Shown: piece by piece, positions 1-6,886 of the stretch | Layout: the number at the start of each line of letters is the position of its first letter | How positions within the stretch are numbered: position 1 is the stretch's first letter | Origin: an uncultured Rhodobiaceae bacterium | Lineage (GTDB): Archaea > Thermoplasmatota > Poseidoniia > Poseidoniales > Poseidoniaceae | Assembly (NCBI GenBank): GCA_937911445.1 | Contig: CALDQY010000020.1 | Span: 1 to 8,265, forward strand | Length of the DNA: 8,265 bases | Direction of reading: 5' to 3' | The notes under the pieces: generated by a model | Told to the model about the DNA's origin: nothing | Databases searched by the model: none | What the model saw: only the letters and a program-made list of their open reading frames with translations | Translations under genes and position numbers: made by a program

Positions 1-549
1 TTTCATCAAATCGCCCTTTTCATGATTGTCTCGGACGAAGGATGCAATGTCTTCTGAATTTGGGGTTCCGTTGATGTCATGGCTAGAGTAGACGATTTTG
101 CAACCCTTTTCTTTCGCAGCAGCGAGCAAGCCATTGAGTGTATCTTCTTCAATCGAGGATTCGAGATCAATCCATGTGACGCCTGATGCAATCGCATGCT
201 CAAGGATTGCAATTCGTTCGTCCTCAGTACCTGGGAAAAATCCGCCTTCACGTGGTGGTCGGACTGTGAATATGACTGGGACTGCAATGGAATCTTTGAG
301 TTTCTGAATGGTCTCTTCAGGATTGACGGACGAAGCGTCGGAAATGGGCCACTCCGCTTCAGGAGGCATGACACTCTTCGGCTCACCCTCTTCTTGCTCA
401 ACCATGACTGGTTCGGGCTTTGTGAGGTACAATCGGTCGAATCGAACTTCGACAAGGTCTGCACCAGCTGTTGATGCACGAGCCGCCTCATCGACCATGT
501 CATCAACGCTGGTTGAGTCGAGTGCTACACAAATGGTCGGTTCAGGCAT
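1..549 (-). CDS. aroD: 3-dehydroquinate dehydratase, type I (AroD), partial at its C-terminus
   Basis: Type I dehydroquinase converts 3-dehydroquinate to 3-dehydroshikimate in the cytosolic shikimate pathway through a Schiff base. The visible 183 residues match the family in order: PTICVAL at the first strand, VEVRFDR (E34, R36; E. coli LEWRVDH), PVIFTVRPPREGG (R97, E101), WIDLE (127-130), and YSSHD with catalytic H157. The final visible residue, K183 in GDLMK, aligns with Schiff-base K170 of E. coli, so roughly 60-70 residues lie off the left edge. Residues 42-80 form an acidic, proline-rich segment about 20-25 residues longer than the same link in E. coli AroD. The ATG at 549 is chosen because the barrel's first strand follows at once; no clear ribosome site precedes it, and an in-frame GTG at 585 is an alternative. 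The frame has no stop inside the window. It is transcribed divergently from gyrB. Family assignment is firm; exact start is less sure. Confidence 0.9.
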   Translation of the reverse strand, partial: MPEPTICVALDSTSVDDMVDEAARASTAGADLVEVRFDRLYLTKPEPVMVEQEEGEPKSVMPPEAEWPISDASSVNPEETIQKLKDSIAVPVIFTVRPPREGGFFPGTEDERIAILEHAIASGVTWIDLESSIEEDTLNGLLAAAKEKGCKIVYSSHDINGTPNSEDIASFVRDNHEKGDLMK

Positions 550-787
550 GAACCAACCGACCTTCGTCTTCTTCTTAACGCTCACGGATGGTGGACGATG
601 GAATTGAACATCTAAATTACAGATTTTGGGAGGGTGTTTGGAGTGTAAAAAACGCTTTACGGAAGACTGCTAAAGGGGTATCTTTACATACCCTCGTCGG
701 GCATGTTTAACAGTTAGAAGGAAGGCGTAAGCGACTCGACGCAAATCGGCCGACAGCGACGGAATTTTGACTGGATTTGATGAACTT
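550..787. promoter_or_regulatory. Divergent intergenic region between aroD and gyrB
   Basis: This 238-bp stretch must hold the promoters of both divergent genes. Toward gyrB, CTTTACATA (682-690) resembles a TATA box and would give a leader of about 75 nt before the gyrB ATG at 788. Toward aroD, an AT-rich patch on the minus strand around 621-610 (TAATTTAGATG) is a candidate and would place transcription start near the alternative GTG at 585. No clear Shine-Dalgarno sequence precedes either gene, unlike the genes further downstream. No bacterial -35/-10 pair stands out. The promoter positions are weak guesses; that the region is regulatory follows from the gene layout. Confidence 0.4.
676..693. 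repeat. Short inverted repeat in the gyrB leader/promoter
   Basis: GGGTAT (676-681) and ATACCC (688-693) are exact reverse complements around a 6-nt spacer, CTTTAC. The right part overlaps the TATA-like candidate for gyrB, so the repeat could be an operator half-site pair or a small RNA hairpin. A 6-bp repeat of this size can arise by chance. Confidence 0.35.
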
Positions 788-2737
788 ATGGCAGAAGATT
801 ATGATGCAGGAAGCATTCAGGTTCTCGAAGGACTTGAAGCTGTTCGAAAAAGGCCTGGGATGTACCTTGGCGACCCTCACGATGGCTCTGCTTTGCATCA
901 CTGTATTTGGGAAGTAGTCGACAACTCCGTTGATGAGCATCTCGCTGGTCATACAAAACAAATTGACATCGTATTGAACAACGATCATTCACTTTCCGTC
1001 CGGGATTATGGACGAGGTATTCCAGTCGGTATCCACGACGAATATGGCATTTCAGCAGCGGAAGTCATCATGACAAAGTTACACGCAGGTGGAAAGTTCG
1101 ACAACAGTTCCTACAAGGTATCCGGAGGTCTACACGGCGTTGGTGTTTCTGCTGTAAACGCCGTATCTGAATGGATGGAGATGACCATTCACCGCGACGG
1201 CATTGTTTACTTTCAAAGGTATGAAGCAGGTGTTCCAGTTGATGATTTGGCAGAGATTGGTACGTGCAGCGACACCGGGACACACATCGCATTCAAGCCG
1301 GATTTGACAATCTTCACCAATGTGACAGAATTCAATCTTGAAGAAATCGAAACCCGTGTGAGCGAAACGGCCTTCCTCAATGCAGGTCTCAAAATCACAA
1401 TCCACGACAACCGGGGAGATGAACCTCATTATGCCGAGCACCTTTACGAAGGCGGTCTTGCTGAATATGTTGGTCAACTCAACGAACGAAGGGAAGTCTT
1501 GCATGCCGACGTCATCACTATCTCAGGAGACAAAGAGATCGAAAAAGGCCCTGTAGAGGTCGAAGTTGCACTGCAATGGTCGGACGCATTCAGCGAATCC
1601 ATTCGTTGTTACACCAACATCATTCGAAACAAAGACGGTGGAACACACATGTCTGGTCTACGGACTGCACTGACAAGCTCCGTCAACGCCTATGCCAAAA
1701 AGAAGAACCTTCTGAAAGGCGATTCACTTTCTGGAGACGATGTTCGCGAAGGGCTCGCAGCAATCGTTAGTGTGAAGCACCCTGACCCCTCGTTCTCTTC
1801 ACAAACGAAAGACAAACTTGTGAGCAGCGAGGTCACAGGTATTGTTCAAACCATTGTCTATGACAAGCTCGGAGAATTCTTCGAGGAGAATCCTGCTGTT
1901 GCAAAACAGATTGTAGAAAAGGCACTTCTCGCCTCAAAAGCACGAGAAGCTGCCCGAAAAGCACGAGATTTAACACGTAGAAAAGGCGTTCTCGAAGGCG
2001 GAGGTCTGCCTGGAAAACTTGCCGATTGCCAATCGAGAGATCCCAGTGAATGCGAAGTCTACCTTGTGGAAGGTGACTCTGCAGGTGGTTCAGCGAAAAC
2101 TGGACGAGATCGACGCATACAAGCCATCCTACCGCTACGTGGAAAGATTCTGAATGTTGAGCGCCAAAAGCACAACGCTGCAAAGGTGTTCCAAAACCAG
2201 GAAATTCAAACGATGATACGTGCTCTTGGGGCAGGTGTAGGAAACAACAGCGAGGATGAAGGCAGTTTCGACCCCGAGAAATTGCGATACAGCAAAATCA
2301 TAATCATGACGGACGCTGACGTTGATGGCGCTCACATTCGTACGTTGATGTTGACCTTCCTGTGGCGTTTCATGCGCCCAGCGATTGAACAGGGGCACGT
2401 CTACATCGCACAACCTCCTTTGTTCCAACTCTCGAAGGGTAGGGTGAGCAAATACGCCTTTACAGATGAAGAGCGAGATACCATACTCGACGAACTTCGA
2501 GGCGACAACCCGAACGCGAAGATTGGTGTTCAGCGCTACAAGGGTCTTGGTGAGATGAATCCAGAACAACTGTGGGAGACAACCATGAATCCTGAAACGA
2601 GGACGATGCTCAAGGTGACTGTCAAAGATGCAGAAGAAAGTGATCGTATGTTTGAGATTCTCATGGGCGAAGATGTCCCTGATCGTCGGGCGTTTATCGA
2701 GCGTCACGCAAAGGAGGTGACCAACCTTGACATCTGA
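788..2737 (+). CDS. gyrB: DNA gyrase subunit B
   Basis: ATP-driven subunit of DNA gyrase (A2B2), which introduces negative supercoils. The 649-residue product has a GHKL ATPase domain (about 1-220) with the N-box EVVDNSVDE, whose general base is E42 as in E. coli, the DYGRGIP box and the GGLHGVGVSAVNAVS lid. The transducer domain (about 225-400) carries QTKDK with the ATP-contacting K341. The Toprim domain (about 422-535) has YLVEGDSAGGSA with E428 and MTDADVDGAH with D509, D511 and D513, the Mg2+ ligands. The RYKGLGEMNPEQLWETTM block and the terminal RRAFIERHA...NLDI complete it. It is the short form, without the roughly 165-residue insertion of E. coli GyrB. The ATG at 788 gives an N-terminus (MAEDYDAGSIQVLEGLEAVRKRPGM begins like known GyrB); an in-frame TTG at 767 would add seven residues. 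It overlaps gyrA by 11 bp, implying one transcript and coupled translation. Confidence 0.97.
   Translation: MAEDYDAGSIQVLEGLEAVRKRPGMYLGDPHDGSALHHCIWEVVDNSVDEHLAGHTKQIDIVLNNDHSLSVRDYGRGIPVGIHDEYGISAAEVIMTKLHAGGKFDNSSYKVSGGLHGVGVSAVNAVSEWMEMTIHRDGIVYFQRYEAGVPVDDLAEIGTCSDTGTHIAFKPDLTIFTNVTEFNLEEIETRVSETAFLNAGLKITIHDNRGDEPHYAEHLYEGGLAEYVGQLNERREVLHADVITISGDKEIEKGPVEVEVALQWSDAFSESIRCYTNIIRNKDGGTHMSGLRTALTSSVNAYAKKKNLLKGDSLSGDDVREGLAAIVSVKHPDPSFSSQTKDKLVSSEVTGIVQTIVYDKLGEFFEENPAVAKQIVEKALLASKAREAARKARDLTRRKGVLEGGGLPGKLADCQSRDPSECEVYLVEGDSAGGSAKTGRDRRIQAILPLRGKILNVERQKHNAAKVFQNQEIQTMIRALGAGVGNNSEDEGSFDPEKLRYSKIIIMTDADVDGAHIRTLMLTFLWRFMRPAIEQGHVYIAQPPLFQLSKGRVSKYAFTDEERDTILDELRGDNPNAKIGVQRYKGLGEMNPEQLWETTMNPETRTMLKVTVKDAEESDRMFEILMGEDVPDRRAFIERHAKEVTNLDI
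2710..2720 (+). promoter_or_regulatory. Strong Shine-Dalgarno sequence for gyrA inside the gyrB 3' end
   Basis: AAAGGAGGTGA lies six bases before the TTG at 2727 and is fully complementary, in its GGAGGTGA core, to the conserved 3' end of prokaryotic 16S rRNA (UCACCUCC). It decides the gyrA start: the first ATG of that frame falls only about 27 codons later, directly against the conserved YxNYAMSVI block. The site is itself coding sequence of gyrB (residues near AKEVT), so the last gyrB codons also serve gyrA initiation. Confidence 0.85.
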
Positions 2738-5546
2738 AGAAGAAACAAACGAAAGTGGAGACGCTGTTGAAACTGGTACTGTGTTGAATCGCTCACTCAA
2801 CGATGAAATGAAGACGTCGTACATCAATTACGCCATGTCGGTCATCATTGGTCGCGCTTTACCAGATGCCCGTGACGGGCTCAAACCCGTTCATCGACGT
2901 GTGCTCTACGGTATGCATGAAGGAGGACACACTGCGGACAAAAAGTTCAGCAAATCAGCACGTTCTGTTGGTGAAGTTATGGGTAAGTATCACCCTCACG
3001 GTGATCAATCAATTTACGATACAATGGTCAGAATGGCTCAGGAATTCTCGCTTCGATACCCACTGGTTGACGGGCAAGGGAATTTTGGTTCAATCGATGG
3101 CGACCCTCCTGCAGCTATGCGATACACAGAGAGTCGACTCGACCGAATCTCCAAGCACATGCTCGAAGATATCGAGAAGAAGACCGTTGACTTCCAGCCG
3201 AATTTCGATGACTCAGAGATGGAACCAACGGTTCTCCCTGCACGATTGCCAAATCTTCTGTTGAATGGTTCAGACGGTATTGCGGTTGGTATGGCCACGC
3301 GTATCCCTCCTCACAACCTGACAGAGGTTGCAGGCGCCATCAATCTCCACGTTCAACGCATTCTCGAAGAGGGTGAAGAAAACACAGGAAAGCCGCACGT
3401 CTCCATTGACGAGTACATGGAACACATCAAAGGACCAGACTTCCCAACGGGTGCAACCATCCACGGAATTGATGGAATCATCGATATGTACACCACCGGT
3501 AAGGGTCGATTCCACGTTCGCTCTAGGTGCGATGTGATCGATGATTCAAGCGGAAAGCGCATCATCGTACATGAAATCCCGTACCAAGTGAAGAAATCGG
3601 ACATGCTCGTTCATATCGCAGATTTGGTTTCAAAAGGATCCGTTATCGGTATACGTGACATTCGTGACGAATCATCGAAAGAAGGGATTCGTGTCGTCAT
3701 TGAAGTCAAGAACAATGCCGATCCTCACGCCGTCTTGAACCAATTGTTCAAGTCGAGCCGGCTGCAGGAATCGTACTCAGCCAACATGATGGGTATCCTC
3801 GATGGTCGCCCTGTTTTGTTGACCTTGCCGACCATGCTTCACACCTATGTCGAGCATCGAGAATCTGTCATCGAACGACGTGCAACGTTCGAATTGGAGA
3901 AGGCCGAAGCACGGGCCCATATTCTAGAGGGGCTCGTCAAAGCACAAGACCGGATCGATGATGTCATCGCAGTCGGTAAAGCCAGCAGAAGCCGAGAACA
4001 ATTCGAAGCCGTCCTTCAAGGAACGGAAGTTATGCCTGGCATTGCGGCGTTTGACTTTACAGAGCCACAAGCCAAGGCCATCGCTGAGCGACGTCTGTAT
4101 CAGTTGAGTAGACTCGATGTCGAAAAGGTGCAGAACGATTACGATGAATTGAAGATTAAAATCGCTGATTTGAAGGACATTATTGCTTCTCGAGTTCGTC
4201 GCCTGAACATCCTCACCGAAGAACTCGATGAAATGGTTGAACGGCATGGTGATGAGCGACGCTCAGAGATCAACAAGATGCCTCTTTCCATGGACCGAGA
4301 AGACCTGATTGAAGAGCGTGCGATTGCCATCACACTCACCGATGACAACTACATTCGACATGTGCCGGTTGAGACATTCAGAATCCAGAATCGAGGCGGA
4401 AAAGGTCTCAAGGGAGTTGCTACGAAAGATGAGGATTCTCCACAATCCATCATCACTTGTTTCAGTAAAGACAGATTGTTGATTTTCACCGATCTTGGTC
4501 GTGTATACGGTCTCAAGGCTTGGGAAATTCCGCAAGGAAGTCGACAAAGTCGAGGTACACACATCCGCAATCTGCTCGAAAACTTGCAGGATGAGGAGAA
4601 CATCGTCAGTATCCTGCCAATTTCAAAGGAGCTTGTAGACGAGGTGACTGAAAAATGCTTGAAGATCAAACTTGAGGAGGGGGAAAAGCGACCTCCATCA
4701 GGGTATTTCCTGCTCTTTGCAACCAAGTTGGGCCTCATCAAGAAGACCGATTTGCATGAATATGTGCGTATCAATCGAAACGGTAAGTATGCGCTCCGAT
4801 TCAAACTTGAGAACGATTCCTTGGTGAATGTCCAACAAAGCGTTGACAGCGACGATGTTGTGATGATTTCAACAACGGGATATGCCAGCCGTTTCAAGTG
4901 CGATGCTATCCGAACTTCCGGCCGTGTCTCTGGTGGTGTGTATGGCATCAAGGTCGCTGACCGAAAAGGGTCAGGTGGAGGATTTGTCGCAGGTATGCTC
5001 GCTATGAGCGAAGCAGATTCGCAAATCCTTACCATCTCCAAGTATGGAATGGCGAAGCGTAGCCGACTCGGAACGGCGGACCGTGTGCCCGATCTCGATC
5101 GAGATGGAAAAGAACGATTCGATGATGACGGCAATCTGAAAATGATGACCGACGGCTATCGCTCGACCAATCCTGGCGCAAAGGGTGTGCGAACCATGAA
5201 ATTGGATGAAGAATTTTCAGACGAACTTGTGAGTGTTCGACGTATTCCAGATTTGAAAGACAATTTGTTCGTCTTGACCAAGAAAGGTATGATGATTCGC
5301 TTGGCCGTTGATCAAACAAAGGAAACCTCCGGAAAATCGACCAAGGGTACGCGCATCATGGAACTACGTTCGAAGGATAAGTCCTCGCATGATGATGAAA
5401 TCATTTTCACAGCTCGCTTGCCTGCTGAATTGATCGAAGAAGACGAATTCGATGCCATGGATACCGACGGGGACGGTGTTGTCTCCCGAGAGGAATTTGA
5501 GGCTGCACAAGCCGCAAAATCCAATTCGGACCTCGAAGAAGAATGA
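2727..5546 (+). CDS. gyrA: DNA gyrase subunit A with a C-terminal EF-hand motif
   Basis: Breakage-reunion and DNA-wrapping subunit of gyrase, 939 residues (E. coli 875). The N-terminal core has SYINYAMSVIIGRALPDARD, HPHGDQSIYD, the catalytic R132-Y133 in AAMRYTESR (E. coli R121-Y122), and I185 in GSDGIAVGMAT matching the DNA-bending Ile174. Position 94 is Gln where E. coli has quinolone-contact Ser83; D98 matches Asp87. The coiled-coil and C-gate run to about 530. The C-terminal beta-pinwheel starts with a GyrA-box, QNRGGKG (554-560), the mark of gyrase as against topoisomerase IV. It contains blade insertions near 630-660 and 783-812, the second holding DLDRDGKERFDD (789-800). The tail carries an EF-hand loop (912-923) and ends in acidic DLEEE, in the place of E. 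coli's acidic tail. Start is TTG with a strong ribosome site; it overlaps gyrB by 11 bp. Subunit identity is certain; a metal-binding role for the tail is inferred. Confidence 0.97.
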   Translation: MTSEEETNESGDAVETGTVLNRSLNDEMKTSYINYAMSVIIGRALPDARDGLKPVHRRVLYGMHEGGHTADKKFSKSARSVGEVMGKYHPHGDQSIYDTMVRMAQEFSLRYPLVDGQGNFGSIDGDPPAAMRYTESRLDRISKHMLEDIEKKTVDFQPNFDDSEMEPTVLPARLPNLLLNGSDGIAVGMATRIPPHNLTEVAGAINLHVQRILEEGEENTGKPHVSIDEYMEHIKGPDFPTGATIHGIDGIIDMYTTGKGRFHVRSRCDVIDDSSGKRIIVHEIPYQVKKSDMLVHIADLVSKGSVIGIRDIRDESSKEGIRVVIEVKNNADPHAVLNQLFKSSRLQESYSANMMGILDGRPVLLTLPTMLHTYVEHRESVIERRATFELEKAEARAHILEGLVKAQDRIDDVIAVGKASRSREQFEAVLQGTEVMPGIAAFDFTEPQAKAIAERRLYQLSRLDVEKVQNDYDELKIKIADLKDIIASRVRRLNILTEELDEMVERHGDERRSEINKMPLSMDREDLIEERAIAITLTDDNYIRHVPVETFRIQNRGGKGLKGVATKDEDSPQSIITCFSKDRLLIFTDLGRVYGLKAWEIPQGSRQSRGTHIRNLLENLQDEENIVSILPISKELVDEVTEKCLKIKLEEGEKRPPSGYFLLFATKLGLIKKTDLHEYVRINRNGKYALRFKLENDSLVNVQQSVDSDDVVMISTTGYASRFKCDAIRTSGRVSGGVYGIKVADRKGSGGGFVAGMLAMSEADSQILTISKYGMAKRSRLGTADRVPDLDRDGKERFDDDGNLKMMTDGYRSTNPGAKGVRTMKLDEEFSDELVSVRRIPDLKDNLFVLTKKGMMIRLAVDQTKETSGKSTKGTRIMELRSKDKSSHDDEIIFTARLPAELIEEDEFDAMDTDGDGVVSREEFEAAQAAKSNSDLEEE
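5091..5126 (+). other. DxDxDG motif in an insertion of the GyrA beta-pinwheel
   Basis: GyrA residues 789-800 read DLDRDGKERFDD: Asp at loop positions 1, 3 and 5, Gly at 6 and Asp at 12, followed by DGN. This resembles calcium-binding loops of the DxDxDG class, although position 8 is Glu instead of the usual hydrophobic residue, so it is not a canonical EF-hand. It lies between two pinwheel strands (KYGMAKRSRLGTA and YRSTNPGAKGV), where bacterial GyrA has a shorter link. Metal binding is a guess. Confidence 0.45.
5460..5495 (+). other. Canonical EF-hand loop at the GyrA C-terminus
   Basis: GyrA residues 912-923 read DTDGDGVVSREE, fitting the EF-hand consensus at every key position: Asp at 1, 3 and 5, Gly at 6, Val at 8, Ser at 9 and bidentate Glu at 12. 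The preceding acidic stretch ELIEEDEFDAM could form the entering helix (F908 and M911 on its inner face) and EFEAAQAA the leaving helix. Only one EF-hand is seen; such hands usually pair, so it may pair between the two GyrA copies of the tetramer or act alone. It is in frame with the rest of gyrA and the reading frame is unbroken. Confidence 0.85.
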
Positions 5547-5612
5547 CACGGTCTTATCGACGAGTTCAAACATGATTCATGACTGGTAGGTTTGTGCGGG
5601 GGTTTTCCTCGT

Positions 5613-5618
5613 GGGTGA
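5613..5618 (+). promoter_or_regulatory. Ribosome binding site of the DRE-TIM metallolyase gene
   Basis: GGGTGA ends six bases before the ATG at 5625, the same spacing as for gyrA, and its GGTGA matches the anti-Shine-Dalgarno sequence. It supports the ATG at 5625. The 78-bp gap from gyrA (5547-5624) shows no convincing terminator or promoter, so read-through from gyrA is possible. Confidence 0.6.
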
Positions 5619-5624
5619 ATTGTT

Positions 5625-6881
5625 ATGGATGAGCGTTCATTGATTTACGATTGGAACACGATTGAATACGAGTTGAACCGGAATCCAAACAACCATCCGC
5701 ACGGCGTTTGGTTCGATGATGAAACGTTGCGTGATGGCCTTCAGAGCCCATCTGCTCGTAATCCAACCATTGAACAGAAAATTGAGTTGCTCGATTATAT
5801 GGAGAAACTCGGTATTCAGAAGGTCGATCTCGGACTTCCTGGTGCAGGACCGTTCCACGTCGAACACATCGACGCTATGTTGACGCACATAACGGAGAAC
5901 GATTACCAAATTCGCCCTGGTGCTGCAGTACGAACACTGATGCAGGACATCGAACCTCTCGTCGAATTGCAAGAAAAGCACGGCATTCCAATCCAAGCCT
6001 CAGCGTTCCTTGGAACGAGCCCAATTCGCCAATATGCGGAAGGATGGACCATGGACAAACTCCTGTCAACCATGGAAACAGCGGTCTCTTTTGCTGTTGA
6101 AAACGATGTACCTGTCATGTTTGTTACAGAGGATACCACGCGCTCAAACCCTGAAGACATCAAGAAAATCTATCAGCGAGCCATGGAACTTGGCGTTCGT
6201 CGAATTTGTGTTTGCGATACTTGCGGCCACGTGACTCCAAACGGGGTCAAGAAATTGCTCAATTTCATCGATGAGGAAGTCATCAAGGACGGTGGATACG
6301 ATCGTCGAGACATCGAAGTCAACTGGCACGGTCACCAAGACCGTGGTTTGGGTGTTGCCAACAACATCGCAGCAGTTGAAGCAGGTGCAGATGTCGTTCA
6401 CGGAACCGCACTTGGTCTTGGTGAACGAGCAGGAAATGCACCTCTTGATCAGACACTCGTGAACCTCAAATTAATGGGTGCCATCGATAACGATCTTACC
6501 GTTCTTGGCGAATACATGCAAAAGGCACACGAATTTACCGAAGTTCCCCTTCCTCGCAACTATCCTGTCTTTGGACAAGATGCATTTGAGACCGGTACCG
6601 GTGTTCACGCTTCAGCCGTTATCAAGGCCATGAAAAAAGGTGACCACTGGCTTGCCGATCGTGTCTATTCAGGTGTTCCAGCAGGCGAATTTGGCCTCGA
6701 ACAAGTCATTCGAATCGGTCACATGGCTGGACGGTCAAACATCATCTGGTGGCTTCAACAACGAAATTATGAGGTTACGGATGAACTCGTAGCCCATCTC
6801 TTCGACGTAGCAAAGTCACAGCGAAGATTGATGGACGATTCCGAAGTTGTTGCAGCCATTGATGCATTCAACAACCAATGA
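5625..6881 (+). CDS. DRE-TIM metallolyase (LeuA/HMG-CoA-lyase family), substrate unassigned
   Basis: A 418-residue TIM-barrel enzyme of the HMGL-like superfamily, which makes or breaks C-C bonds between an acyl-CoA and a 2-oxoacid (isopropylmalate, homocitrate and citramalate synthases; HMG-CoA lyase). Visible motifs: DETLRDGLQSPS (R36, metal ligand D37; the RDGLQ form is more like HMG-CoA lyase than the RDGEQ of LeuA), VDLGLPGAG (D68 where the family normally has Glu), WHGHQDRGLGVANN with metal ligands H235 and H237, GTALGLGERAGNAPL (267-271), and TGTGVHASAV with H328 in the synthase GxHA position. After the barrel only a short helical region follows, so it lacks the LeuA-type regulatory domain and resembles homocitrate synthase in size. 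The synthase-like GERAGN and GVHA motifs favour a condensing enzyme over a lyase. It follows gyrA on the same strand after 78 bp. Superfamily is firm; calling it LeuA would be over-reach. Confidence 0.85.
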   Translation: MDERSLIYDWNTIEYELNRNPNNHPHGVWFDDETLRDGLQSPSARNPTIEQKIELLDYMEKLGIQKVDLGLPGAGPFHVEHIDAMLTHITENDYQIRPGAAVRTLMQDIEPLVELQEKHGIPIQASAFLGTSPIRQYAEGWTMDKLLSTMETAVSFAVENDVPVMFVTEDTTRSNPEDIKKIYQRAMELGVRRICVCDTCGHVTPNGVKKLLNFIDEEVIKDGGYDRRDIEVNWHGHQDRGLGVANNIAAVEAGADVVHGTALGLGERAGNAPLDQTLVNLKLMGAIDNDLTVLGEYMQKAHEFTEVPLPRNYPVFGQDAFETGTGVHASAVIKAMKKGDHWLADRVYSGVPAGEFGLEQVIRIGHMAGRSNIIWWLQQRNYEVTDELVAHLFDVAKSQRRLMDDSEVVAAIDAFNNQ

Positions 6882-6886
6882 GTAAT

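Noticed and set aside
6..506. A 166-codon open frame on the minus strand near the left edge
   Set aside because: It is a shifted frame of the same strand as aroD; the aroD frame carries the conserved catalytic motifs.
703..717. Four-codon mini-frame ATG TTT AAC AGT TAG in the gyrB leader
   Set aside because: No ribosome site precedes it and it is too short to separate from chance.
747..754. Eight-base palindrome TCGGCCGA upstream of gyrB
   Set aside because: A single short palindrome, expected by chance in a sequence of this length.
2135..2827. A 230-codon open frame on the minus strand across the gyrB end
   Set aside because: It lies antisense to the conserved Toprim and C-terminal part of gyrB and its translation shows no recognisable domain.
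4349..5134. A 261-codon open frame on the minus strand inside gyrA
   Set aside because: It mirrors the gyrA pinwheel coding sequence; its serine- and arginine-rich translation is typical of antisense shadow frames.
5571..5581. Palindrome CATGATTCATG after gyrA
   Set aside because: Five-base arms, with no repeat elsewhere in the window and no link to a recognisable promoter.
5598..5612. Small GC stem (CGGGG with CCTCG, one G-U pair) before the metallolyase gene
   Set aside because: Only five pairs and no uridine run, so not a credible terminator for gyrA.
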